From NCBI GenBank assembly GCA_900128565.1, contig LT635998.1, positions 1-24,495 of the forward strand: a DNA stretch of 24,495 bases. The letters run 5' to 3'. This stretch comes from Stramenopiles sp. TOSAG23-6. Its lineage: Eukaryota; Sar. Shown here piece by piece: positions 17,401-24,457 of the stretch. Each line of letters begins with the position of its first letter. Position 1 is the stretch's first letter. The notes under the pieces are model-generated. The model saw nothing but the letters and a program-made list of their open reading frames with translations. It had not been told where the DNA came from and searched no databases. The position numbers and the translations under genes were made by a program.

Positions 17401-18839
17401 ATATCATTATTTGAGACATCATTATCTGGAAGCTTTTCATCTTCCTCAAGTAAATTCTGAAAATCAGCAACTTCCTCTGACATTTTGACCATTTCATCTC
17501 GAAAACCTTCGAGCGCTGTGTACCCATGTGCCTTAAAAGAAGTTAAAGTACAATAAAATTCACTACCATAATGACTTAGTATTCGCAATTTTAGATATCG
17601 AGCCCATACACGTTTTGGCATAGTAAATTCTTGTACCCCACGCTCTTTACTTGCAGTAAATTGACCGAGCAATATCCACCCTTCAGTAGGATACTGGGAA
17701 GATCCCAAGACTTGGAATCTCTTGACAGAAGATGCATAGTGTTCATAATTAGACAGTGATATAGAAGTCACGGCAATATCTTCGGACAACTGAACAACAA
17801 GCCACCATACGTTACTGGCACAAGGAGTCATCATATACTTATCATTGTCATTCTTGAGAATAACATCACTTGCTTCAATACCATCTGAAACACGAAGCAT
17901 TTTGGCACCAGCATCAAATGAAGCAAAATTAAACTTCTGAATATCATCAGTTGCCTTGGTGACAGCATTTGTTACTTCCACAGTCGCTGTATCACTATCT
18001 TCATCGGAAGTATCAACTGTATCATGTATTGATGATTCAGCAGTCACGGCGGAAGTTTCAGTTGTCGGTATATCTGCTACGTAAGAATCTACACCTTCTT
18101 GTTCTTTCACTTTTTTTTTGTCCTTTCCCTTCTTTTCTTCTTTTACTTTCTTCTCTGCATGTTTCTCAAGCATTTTATCACGATATTTCTCCAGTGAGTT
18201 CCGTTCTTTACCCTCAGGACTTTCATCATCAAAGTCAAGATTATTCGTATTATCATTGCCAATTACATGTTCAATAGTTTTTTCACTATCAACTGCTACA
18301 TCTGTTTTAATATCACGTGTTTCTTCACTTGAGTTTAACCCAAGATCTGTATTTTCTGTAACAATAAATTCAACAGAGGATTCGTCTTCCTTTTTAGACG
18401 TTGGAAGAGACTTAGCTATATTTCCAAGTGAGGTTACAGAAGTTTCGTTGCTAATTTCATCAAAGCTATTGGGTATTATATCCATATCTTCTACATTAAT
18501 ACTAGTATCTGCTTTAATATTTCCTTCAACGTTCTTCTTCGTAGAAGAAGGAATGGGAGTTGTTTTGACCCCCTCGCTTTGATCAGAGAGTTCGACGTTT
18601 TCAGCAACTTCTGAAATTAAAGGAACTTCATCTAATACAGCAACATCAAACAATTCAGGTATGCTCACATTACTATTTTGTTTTGTCTTATTTGAGTTTC
18701 CTTCAGGGGAAAATTGAGTTGTGTTTTCCACTTTAGTTTTGGCATGCGTAATTCGAAACGTCGAGGAAACAAAAACTATGAAACACAGAAGTCGAAAACG
18801 ACAACGAAATATTTCACCACAGTATTTCCTACAACGCAT
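14448..18839 (-). CDS. SLP1/SUCO-type (mid-SUN) ER membrane protein
   Basis: 1463 residues from the ATG at 18839; the frame opens six bases earlier at a TTG that I do not use. A signal sequence (about 1-33, ending T-H-A) is followed by an acidic, Ser/Thr-rich luminal stretch with a Lys-rich patch near 215-245. The SUN domain lies at about 303-447 (N-F-A-S-F-D-A-G-A-K, Y-M-M-T-P-C, W-A-R-Y-L-K-L-R, S-H-Y-G-S-E-F-Y-C), typical of SLP1/SUCO/OPT rather than nuclear-envelope SUN1/2. Then come about 600 residues of low complexity with three identical-type 12-residue repeats, a helical coiled-coil-like region (about 1065-1150), membrane segments at about 1157-1207, a Cys-rich juxtamembrane block, and a basic Ser-rich tail. 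Yeast Slp1 acts with Emp65 in the ER to protect folding soluble proteins from degradation. A similar role here is inference. The luminal insert is unusually long for the parts I recognise. Confidence 0.85.
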   Translation of the reverse strand: MRCRKYCGEIFRCRFRLLCFIVFVSSTFRITHAKTKVENTTQFSPEGNSNKTKQNSNVSIPELFDVAVLDEVPLISEVAENVELSDQSEGVKTTPIPSSTKKNVEGNIKADTSINVEDMDIIPNSFDEISNETSVTSLGNIAKSLPTSKKEDESSVEFIVTENTDLGLNSSEETRDIKTDVAVDSEKTIEHVIGNDNTNNLDFDDESPEGKERNSLEKYRDKMLEKHAEKKVKEEKKGKDKKKVKEQEGVDSYVADIPTTETSAVTAESSIHDTVDTSDEDSDTATVEVTNAVTKATDDIQKFNFASFDAGAKMLRVSDGIEASDVILKNDNDKYMMTPCASNVWWLVVQLSEDIAVTSISLSNYEHYASSVKRFQVLGSSQYPTEGWILLGQFTASKERGVQEFTMPKRVWARYLKLRILSHYGSEFYCTLTSFKAHGYTALEGFRDEMVKMSEEVADFQNLLEEDEKLPDNDVSNNDINGSDSSKIETSDSDSVKDETIGDEDDLSGVKQSGESEDNRKVVDEVVDIDDSQKQLNVDDLQTIEDNDGTIIGSEDLSKQNEDQKVDDPLEIKTRPLNGEENKTSIDELQYLPDNEKNNSQNEIQQIPDIIEDNNPSPSIDSNGNDSSSMSTNKNVNETKEDVKIDEGESSTELVPDICENCDENGTSVSSHNVDMTVNSDVTKSTTSHNDSYDDKARTAESDSVSDNNSKDINRNGKELINQVKNADEVDKTLNSASSLSNNGDKNYVTDTQVTVDSKRGNDPMKKEVVNNTVDKNTLEKNSTSAPSGTDKASNPDSTQDKSAADAIKEATAAVMDKLSSTGLIPSTVDEDKTVSQTGPVAKVKAVVLELLGHDKNPVEKVEASDNDTPTKDNEVVEENVDATGEKSTEKGFQNVPSSAETEISSTSKVDSENIPTIKEDRPKEGIPTIKEDRPKQGIPTIKEDRPKQGIDPRTLSQDLDAKSVETITNKSVKNDTISSESKPKREKNSIESTERKQIETKTKEEKRQSTQQRPKSSESMLNVFETISSQMKQIKMSQTVLEQFVNDMNTKLLSGLSTMKKSVSHVSTLTAEVAEAANGYKLAAVERKRIMEDYAAYKESILHFNKTTSKAMSELRISIAASSAAAVAGAGEAIHAVGLQSAGESMALQHQIWLQQMYMVLLGSWLLLICLRSILLTIIFACIFAVAPDEVRIPLLLICMFYYHLNSRDEVQRNSRDRKVRSWRRWCILLPYNFMCRVLRFTCCGFQLPCCRVVAWIYRCFLPREEGGVSSEVNGTMRRNMKTPSNNRSYLKWDKKHRVRRDIDRDYDSDSYSYYSDEQTPVWYSVPNRDRRMFSKYLGRDMRKKLKKRDSNVYIVKSRSSSDFGGDGDHTNQKMSSLRRRLITYSRTRSKSSVPIQNLSSAIDSPTISSPKYKVSNSLQESTEEFHSTQKENISSTNPPFVSQSSDIYNSKKKKGNQCEAD
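15987..16094 (-). repeat. In-frame 36-bp tandem repeat, 3 copies
   Basis: Copies at 15987-16022, 16023-16058 and 16059-16094 differ by a single base. Each encodes the 12-residue unit I-P-T-I-K-E-D-R-P-K-(Q/E)-G in the SUN protein. The head-to-tail copies have no spacers, so this is not a CRISPR array. Confidence 0.97.
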
Positions 18840-18930
18840 GATCAAAACTTGATTCTATAAACTCCTCAATGAGAAGATGACATTTGTTTACCTGCGAGTC
18901 AAAACAGTTTATTTTATTGTATATCCAGTA

Positions 18931-18942
18931 ACTACTAGTAGT
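18931..18942. promoter_or_regulatory. Palindromic ACTACTAGTAGT motif
   Basis: A 12-bp perfect palindrome containing the recurring ACTACTAGT. It is 91 bp upstream of the SUN gene ATG at 18839. A palindrome would suit a dimeric regulator; function is inferred only from recurrence. Confidence 0.45.
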
Positions 18943-19004
18943 ATGATATCAGAGATCAGGCAGACTCCAGGCAGACGCGACGGAAAACGACGTAGCAATT
19001 TATT

Positions 19005-19019
19005 TAACCCTAACCCTAG
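19005..19019 (+). promoter_or_regulatory. Telomere-like TAACCCTAACCCTAG element (telo-box-like)
   Basis: Two CCCTAA-type units sit in a divergent promoter. In plants, AACCCTA telo-boxes act as promoter elements. Whether this organism uses them is unknown. The element is too short to be a telomere scar of note. Confidence 0.4.
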
Positions 19020-19086
19020 TTAGCATCCGCAATATCCAAGCGGCACACAACGCCACACAACGACGTAGGAGCAGAGCTCTCTATAG

Positions 19087-19094
19087 CTAGTAGT
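19087..19094 (-). promoter_or_regulatory. Inverted ACTACTAG promoter motif
   Basis: Reads CTAGTAGT on the plus strand, 63 bp upstream of the ATG at 19158. It is a second copy of the motif in the same spacer, placed for the plus-strand gene. Confidence 0.4.
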
Positions 19095-19157
19095 GAAGAA
19101 GTGCATAAGATAATGACGGTTTGAAATTTAGCAGAATATTCTCATTACCACTAGACG

Positions 19158-21754
19158 ATGAAACGTTTAATTTTTATTTACCATATCCTAATTTGGGTTG
19201 GTGTTTTTGCTCATCCACAATATATTACAAAGTGTGATACAATTCCAACAAAAGTTATGGGTCAGTCAGTTCAAACGGCAACTGGGGGGCAATATACGAT
19301 TGAAACGACAATACCCAAAGATGGTTATGTTTCTGGGCAGGAATACAGTATCACGCTAAAAGGAGATAAGAATAACGCCCACTGGATAGGATCTAGCGTC
19401 GGTGAATTCAAACAAACAAACAAGTGCTATGGGTACACTTCGCAAGTTGATGTTGGACAGGTGGTATGGGTGGCACCAGCAAGTAAAGTAACAGTCACGT
19501 TTACAGCGCTAGAAGCAAAAGGATTTGGACAAGATGTATTCAAGACAACATTGGATGTTTTGGCTAATCAAAGTAATTCTGATACGAAAGAAATATCTGT
19601 ATCAGCTGATACAGGTGATGTGTCTGCGGCCCTCTTAAAAGTTTCGGGATACGAGAAGTTCGTTCAGTTTAATCTTGACAATGGTTCTGAAGAATCAAAT
19701 GTCGGAGTGTCATGGACACTGAATACTGACACTGTGAAAATTGCTATAAAAGCAAAGACAACAGGATATGTCGCGATTGCTTTTTGTAACCCTGAATACC
19801 CAAAACTAATGACGAACGCTGACGCAATTTTTGGTTGGCTCACAGACAATAGTATTGGGTAGCTTATCCACTTGATAAAAGAGATATTCGATCATCTGAA
19901 CCCAAGGCAAGTACCTACGTGACTGACACTAAGGTAGAAGAGATTGATGGGTTTACAACGGTCTCTTTTACGCGAAAGTTGAACACAGGTGTATCAGGTG
20001 ACGTTGTTATATCAGCAGAAAGTTTGATTACTCAAATTTTATTATCAATTAAAACCAGCGATCCGTCAACTGATAAACCTACACATCACACTTTTCGCCA
20101 TTCATTTGGCTTAAATCTAAAAACAGGTGCTTTTACAAGCACAGAATCAAGTGATGATGGTTTTTTATTTTTTTGGCTTCTACTTGCGGCTGTCATCATC
20201 CTTTCGACTGTTATCTCAATATTTTCGACGTCAGGTATCTCACCAAGGTTCCGTCATTGGTGTTCTAGGCGTATTTGTCGTCCACTCGAGAAAACAACAT
20301 CAAGTATTACTACTCTTGATAAGTTAACACTTAATATCCCTACAACACTGATGGACTATACTTTACGCGAATGGTGTTTACTTGTGGCAATATTAGGAGG
20401 AATCATTAGTTTCATTTGGATCAAAGTAAAAATAGATGAAATTTCAACAGCTAAAGCATGGGGTTTTTGTAATTCTTCTCTCTTGTTCGTTGCTACTCTT
20501 CCAACCCATAAACATGGAATCTGGGGAATTGTATTCGGATCTAGCTTTGAGCGCGCTGTTAAGTGGCATCGAATGTGCGCCAGACTTTTCTTATTATCTC
20601 AAATAATTCATCTTTATTATGTTATGAAAATGATGAATGCACTAAAAAATGATACAATTTTTAGTTATGAAGCAGGCTCAATCAAATCGATATATGGATT
20701 TTTGGCGTTTGTTACAACAGTGATTATGGCAAGTCTTGCATTTGAAACAATTCGCCGCAAGAAATATGAGCTATTTTATTATTTCCATGTTCCACTTTTC
20801 CTTTTAATTAATATTTTTGTATGGCTTCATGTTTCATATTGGAAATCAAGATTGATGGTAGGATTATCTGTTGGTCTTTGGATTGCAGATTGGGCTTGGA
20901 GAATATTTCGACTTTCAGTATTACACAAAGTCAAATGCGTGAATGCAGAGGTACTGAAAGGTGGTAAAGATGGAGCTACGAGGCTTTCTCTAAAGACCCT
21001 CAATGGCAAACCTTTCAATTTCAATGCTGGTGACTATGTCTGGATAAATATTCCTGCAATTTCGAGGACACAGAAACATCCATACACTATTAGTTCTTGT
21101 CCAGGAGAACCTGTCTTTATGCTCAATATAAAAAGCCCTGGTATTGGAAGTTTTGGTGGAAATCTACGTCGCTTTATTTCTGCAAAGAAACATCTTGATG
21201 ATTTAACTGTTTATGTAGACGGCCCATATGGAAAGTTGTCTCTAAGTCAGTCGCCCCATTTATTTAATACTGTGATACTCTGTGCTGGTGGAATTGGTAT
21301 TACTCCATTTTATAGCATGTTACTTGATCTAGCAAAGATGTCACAGAATAAGTCATTTCAGTGTAAGACTGTGGAGCTTCATTGGATAGTTCGTACTCAC
21401 CAGGAATCAAAATGGTTTCGTCCAGGAATTCAGTCAGCACTCAATTCAATGAATGTTGGTACTACATTAAATGTGGTGTTTTACATTACAAGACCTGATA
21501 AAGTTAGTCCAACGACGACTCCTGTTTCTGACCAAGAAATGTCTAAAACTGATATTGAAGCTGTTACAAATTTACGAAAAATTAATCTTCTGACAGGAAG
21601 GCCCAATCTTTATGAAATATTGAAAGAAAAATTTTCCGAAAATCAAAATATGGCAATGTTGGCGTGTGGTCCTTCGCATTTGGTTTCTAGTGTCCAAAGA
21701 GCAGCACATGAAATCAAAGGTTGTTCTTTTCACAAGGAATCGTTTGTATTTTAA
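19158..21754 (+). CDS. Reeler-DOMON-ferric reductase/NOX-type transmembrane oxidoreductase, one frameshift
   Basis: Two overlapping frames, 19158-19862 and 19853-21754, together encode about 865 residues. A signal peptide (about 1-19) leads to a Reeler-like domain (about 20-137), then a DOMON domain (about 160-275, with a conserved M-T-N-A-D-A-I-F-G-W strand). Next are about six membrane segments with two His pairs spaced 14 apart (W-H-R-M...I-I-H; F-H-V-P...W-L-H), expected to hold two b hemes. The C-terminal flavin part has H-P-Y-T-I-S-S (FAD), G-G-I-G-I-T-P-F and A-C-G-P (NAD(P)H), ending F-H-K-E-S-F-V-F. It should move electrons from cytosolic NADPH across the membrane to iron or oxygen. 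Inserting one G in the GGG at 19857-19859 gives a continuous D-N-S-I-G-V-A-Y-P-L-D. An intron 19859-19911 (GT...AG, 53 bp) would also restore frame but removes DOMON-like sequence. I favour a sequencing or assembly indel. Confidence 0.85.
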
Positions 21755-22094
21755 AAAAGAAAAAACATCAGTATTTTATAATAATATATGCAGCTTGGTT
21801 TTATTTGATTTAGGTTTGAAGTAAATTAGTTATTGCCCTCAGTCCTGCCACAGTCTGCAGAAACTGAATTCTTAAAAACTTTTTGAAAAATAAATACATT
21901 TTTATTTGAATATATTAAACGAATGATGGTACCAAATATAGCAAGTGCTTACTATTTTTCCTGTTTTCGTGTTTTGTATTGTGCGCATGATCGATGCATC
22001 CATCATCCCGAAACAACGTGCTACTAGCCTACCTTGCAACTTCCTTCGGTTAGTAGAGTATATTATAATACCACAGTCATTGAACCTATATCAA
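21755..22094 (+). promoter_or_regulatory. Intergenic region between the reductase and REX1BD genes
   Basis: 340 bp between two same-strand genes. AATAAA at 21889-21894 is a possible poly(A) signal 135 bp after the reductase stop. An in-frame ATG at 21987 could extend the next protein by 36 residues, but the motif at 22021 and the unremarkable peptide argue that this stretch is promoter or 5' UTR. No other gene was seen. Confidence 0.4.
22021..22027 (+). promoter_or_regulatory. CTACTAG promoter motif (shorter match)
   Basis: A 7-base core within GCTACTAGC, 67 bp upstream of the ATG at 22095, matching the spacing at four other genes. If it is a promoter element, it supports the 22095 start. 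Confidence 0.3.
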
Positions 22095-22772
22095 ATGGAG
22101 AAGGCATGTTCTTGTCATGTAGATCCAGACGGTTCAAGTAGTATGCGCCGTTCTCTGGTTGCCTTAGCAGAGGCTTGTATGAAAACTGATAGCAGTGCAC
22201 TTAATAATGTTGATCTGGAGTTGGAGCCACTGAAAATAAAGTGTGGAACTCAAGTGGTTGAAAAACAGTCACTCCCAGATGTCTCTTCGATGAGCGCCCT
22301 TGAAATGCTAGATTATTTTCATAAGTTACAAACTGATCGTGTTACAGAGTATAAGGTGTTTCATCGTGACTTCGCGTCGTTATTATCGTCTGGTGATGTC
22401 GTGATGTACCAACAAGCTTGTAGTCTTGTGACAAAAAAGTTTAGTTTTCTTAGTTCCCGTGTAAATTCTATAGTAGATGCACTTCAGAACTTTCCTGTCA
22501 ATGAAGCCGTGTGTGGCGTTGCAGCCAAAGATAGGACAGTACAAAAAATAGCTGCTTGTATTGTTCGTATCCAGCAGCATGAGAAGCAAAAACTATCTCT
22601 CACTGCAAAAGCACAAATTCTACAGCATGCTCTTGCAGCTAACCATGTAGAAGAGGAAGAAGGTTTACCGGCATTGTCTGAATTGCGTTCTATGTTACAT
22701 GAAGAAATGTCGTGTATAAATGATATTTTAGATGAGGTTATGTGCTTTAGATATACGTTAAACAACATGTAA
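22095..22772 (+). CDS. REX1BD: REX1-B (DNA repair REX1-B / REX1BD) family protein
   Basis: 225 residues from ATG 22095; the frame is open back to 21942, with an alternative ATG at 21987. The central and C-terminal helical part fits the REX1-B family: R-V-T-E-Y-K-V-F-H-R-D-F then Y-Q-Q-A-C-S-L-V-T-K-K-F-S-F-L-S, and the hallmark I-Q-x-x-E-K-x-K-L-x-L-T-A-x-x-Q near the end. REX1 was described in Chlamydomonas as needed for excision repair of DNA; the molecular role of REX1-B is not well established. The N-terminus (M-E-K-A-C-S-C-H-V-D-P-D-G) has a few Cys but no recognised metal site. The stop lies 32 bp from the stop of the convergent protease gene. I chose the start for the natural-looking N-terminus and the upstream motif. 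Confidence 0.7.
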   Translation: MEKACSCHVDPDGSSSMRRSLVALAEACMKTDSSALNNVDLELEPLKIKCGTQVVEKQSLPDVSSMSALEMLDYFHKLQTDRVTEYKVFHRDFASLLSSGDVVMYQQACSLVTKKFSFLSSRVNSIVDALQNFPVNEAVCGVAAKDRTVQKIAACIVRIQQHEKQKLSLTAKAQILQHALAANHVEEEEGLPALSELRSMLHEEMSCINDILDEVMCFRYTLNNM

Positions 22773-22804
22773 GATCAAAAAATATTTTGTTTTATAAATT
22801 ATAA

Positions 22805-24457
22805 CTAAGGAGAATCTTTACCTTGTGTATTTGACGCCGAACTGTAAGATACCGCTAAAGCTGTTTCTCCATCAGTACCTATTTCAAAATTCGACCCATC
22901 TTGAAAACTTTCAATAGGTTTCACAACATCGATATCATCAGCAACTTCGAAAGATGTCGCAGTTCCATGTTCTTCTATGCTCTCACGTCGACAAGGAGAG
23001 TACTCCACTTTACTTGGGTGCACAGCACTGCCCTTTTTGGATGTATTACTTAGTGAAGATGTTATGGAAATTATGCACATTAGACACATAAATGCACCAA
23101 TGACAAATAAAATACCTTCAATGACATATGTAACTTTTTTTTCCCAGTTACTTTCTGTATTATCAATCTTCGAAATGGACTTTGAATATGGAAGCGTCAT
23201 ACAATCAATTCCGGTGTATCCATCCTCACACAAGCAAAAGCAATCTGAAACATCCACTGCTGTATTATTTTTATGATAACTTCCTCCATATCTACCATGT
23301 TCTTGATTACATTTATAGTGTGAAATAACTTCGTCCGTTGCAGTGCAGGGTATAGCCTTTTCATCTATTTTCGTACAATCAAGACCAGAATATTTTCCAG
23401 AGCATTCACAATGGCAACCCAATTTGTTTCCCCTATATACACTACCTACAACCATGCCATTGTCTACCGAACATTCAGGGAAATCAGACAATGTGCACGA
23501 TGTAATGCCACATTCTGGACCAGAGTAACCGTCGAGACATGTGCATTTACATTGCGATGCATCCTTTCCTAACACTTTACCAACAGCATTTCCTCCTTTT
23601 TCATAACATGTTGGTAGATCGCTAATCAAGCACATTCTGATACTACAATCTGACCCGGAATACCCTTCATTACATTCGCATTTGCAAGCTGAAATATCTC
23701 TACCCGACGTCATACCAACAACTGTACCACCTTCATTAAAACATGCTGAAATATCTGACAACTCGCACTTTCTATCTTTAGGAGGGACACATTCAGAACC
23801 ACAACATGTTGGTACTTTGCCCGATAAACTACAATCCGTCCTAGAAAATCCGAGAACTGCATTTTTTCGGTCAAATAAAATATCATAGTTCATCATTAAG
23901 TTATTACCAATTACAAAATCCGGATCACCAAGAATACCAACACAATGTGAACCATTATACTCATATAAATATTGCTCAGGGGGGAAACACAATTTAACAT
24001 CATCATTCATACCCTTGCTCATATCCAAGTTACCATATTGGCCCGATAAACTAAATGTTATAGGAGGCAAGGAAGCCATTAGACTAGACAATGTAGTTGA
24101 CTCGTGCATTCGGATACAATATATTGAGTCTGGGTCACTGCTAGTTTTCGTACCAAGACAATGCTGACTACTTTCGTTACACCAATCTTCAAATACATTC
24201 TTCAGTTTATGTGCTAATGAACGTGGTACGTAAGTATAGGTAGTACCACTGTCAACAATAGGATTTATAGAAGTACTAGAAACTGCTTTACCATTTACAG
24301 TTATGTTATTAACAGTAACGGAAAACCAATTGCCTTTTTCTTTATACTTGACCCATTGCTCCAGACCATAATGATCTTTTTTGTTCCATTCGCCAAGATT
24401 GAAAAAACCTCCAGTAAGACCAAGGCAAAGACTAAATTCATCTTTCTTAAATCGGTT
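22805..24457 (-). CDS. Membrane-anchored pepsin-like aspartyl protease with four EGF-like repeats (5' end missing)
   Basis: 550 codons, open upstream until the fold-back junction at 24457/24458, so the N-terminal lobe with the first catalytic Asp is absent. The visible part starts just before C-L-G-L-T-G-G-F, then has I-V-D-S-G-T-T-Y (second catalytic Asp about residue 69), C-F-P-P-E-Q-Y-L-Y, and V-I-G-N-N-L-M-M-N-Y-D-I-L-F-D near 177: the C-terminal lobe of an A1 protease. Four Cys-rich repeats follow (about 229-417), each ending C-x-C-x-x-G-Y-(S/T)-G-x-(D/E)-C or close to it. One membrane helix (about 442-466) and an 85-residue acidic cytoplasmic tail complete it. Topology suggests a type I surface or endomembrane protease. 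The ATG at 24109 is internal to the protease lobe and not the true start. Family call is firm; substrate unknown. Confidence 0.85.
   Translation of the reverse strand, partial: NRFKKDEFSLCLGLTGGFFNLGEWNKKDHYGLEQWVKYKEKGNWFSVTVNNITVNGKAVSSTSINPIVDSGTTYTYVPRSLAHKLKNVFEDWCNESSQHCLGTKTSSDPDSIYCIRMHESTTLSSLMASLPPITFSLSGQYGNLDMSKGMNDDVKLCFPPEQYLYEYNGSHCVGILGDPDFVIGNNLMMNYDILFDRKNAVLGFSRTDCSLSGKVPTCCGSECVPPKDRKCELSDISACFNEGGTVVGMTSGRDISACKCECNEGYSGSDCSIRMCLISDLPTCYEKGGNAVGKVLGKDASQCKCTCLDGYSGPECGITSCTLSDFPECSVDNGMVVGSVYRGNKLGCHCECSGKYSGLDCTKIDEKAIPCTATDEVISHYKCNQEHGRYGGSYHKNNTAVDVSDCFCLCEDGYTGIDCMTLPYSKSISKIDNTESNWEKKVTYVIEGILFVIGAFMCLMCIISITSSLSNTSKKGSAVHPSKVEYSPCRRESIEEHGTATSFEVADDIDVVKPIESFQDGSNFEIGTDGETALAVSYSSASNTQGKDSP
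22904..22941 (+). repeat. Inner arm of a 38-bp exact inverted repeat
   Basis: Reverse complement of 24458-24495. It encodes part of the cytoplasmic tail of the aspartyl protease (D-D-I-D-V-V-K-P-I-E-S-F region on the minus strand), where it reads naturally, so this copy is the genuine one. Confidence 0.95.

Larger units (their letters stand above)
18840..19157. promoter_or_regulatory. Divergent promoter between the SUN-domain and Reeler-DOMON-reductase genes
   Basis: This 318-bp spacer has no gene. It carries the palindrome ACTACTAGTAGT (18931-18942), an inverted ACTACTAG (19087-19094), a telomere-like TAACCCTAACCCTAG (19005-19019), two ACGACGTAG elements (18987-18995, 19060-19068) and a doubled CACACAACG (about 19044-19062). 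It is the motif-richest intergenic stretch in the window. Confidence 0.5.

Noticed and set aside
18840-18845. TTG start two codons before the SUN gene ATG
   Set aside because: A normal ATG at 18839 begins a clean signal peptide, and nuclear genes rarely start at TTG.
19005-19019. Internal telomere or chromosome end
   Set aside because: Only two repeat units, inside a normal promoter between intact genes.
19859-19911. 53-bp intron in the reductase gene
   Set aside because: It would restore frame, but the donor is weak, no other gene needs an intron, and the removed stretch reads as DOMON sequence in the downstream frame. Kept only as an alternative.
24107-24109. ATG as the start of a separate EGF-only protein
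   Set aside because: The frame is open upstream through the D-S-G-T-T catalytic motif, so the Met is internal.
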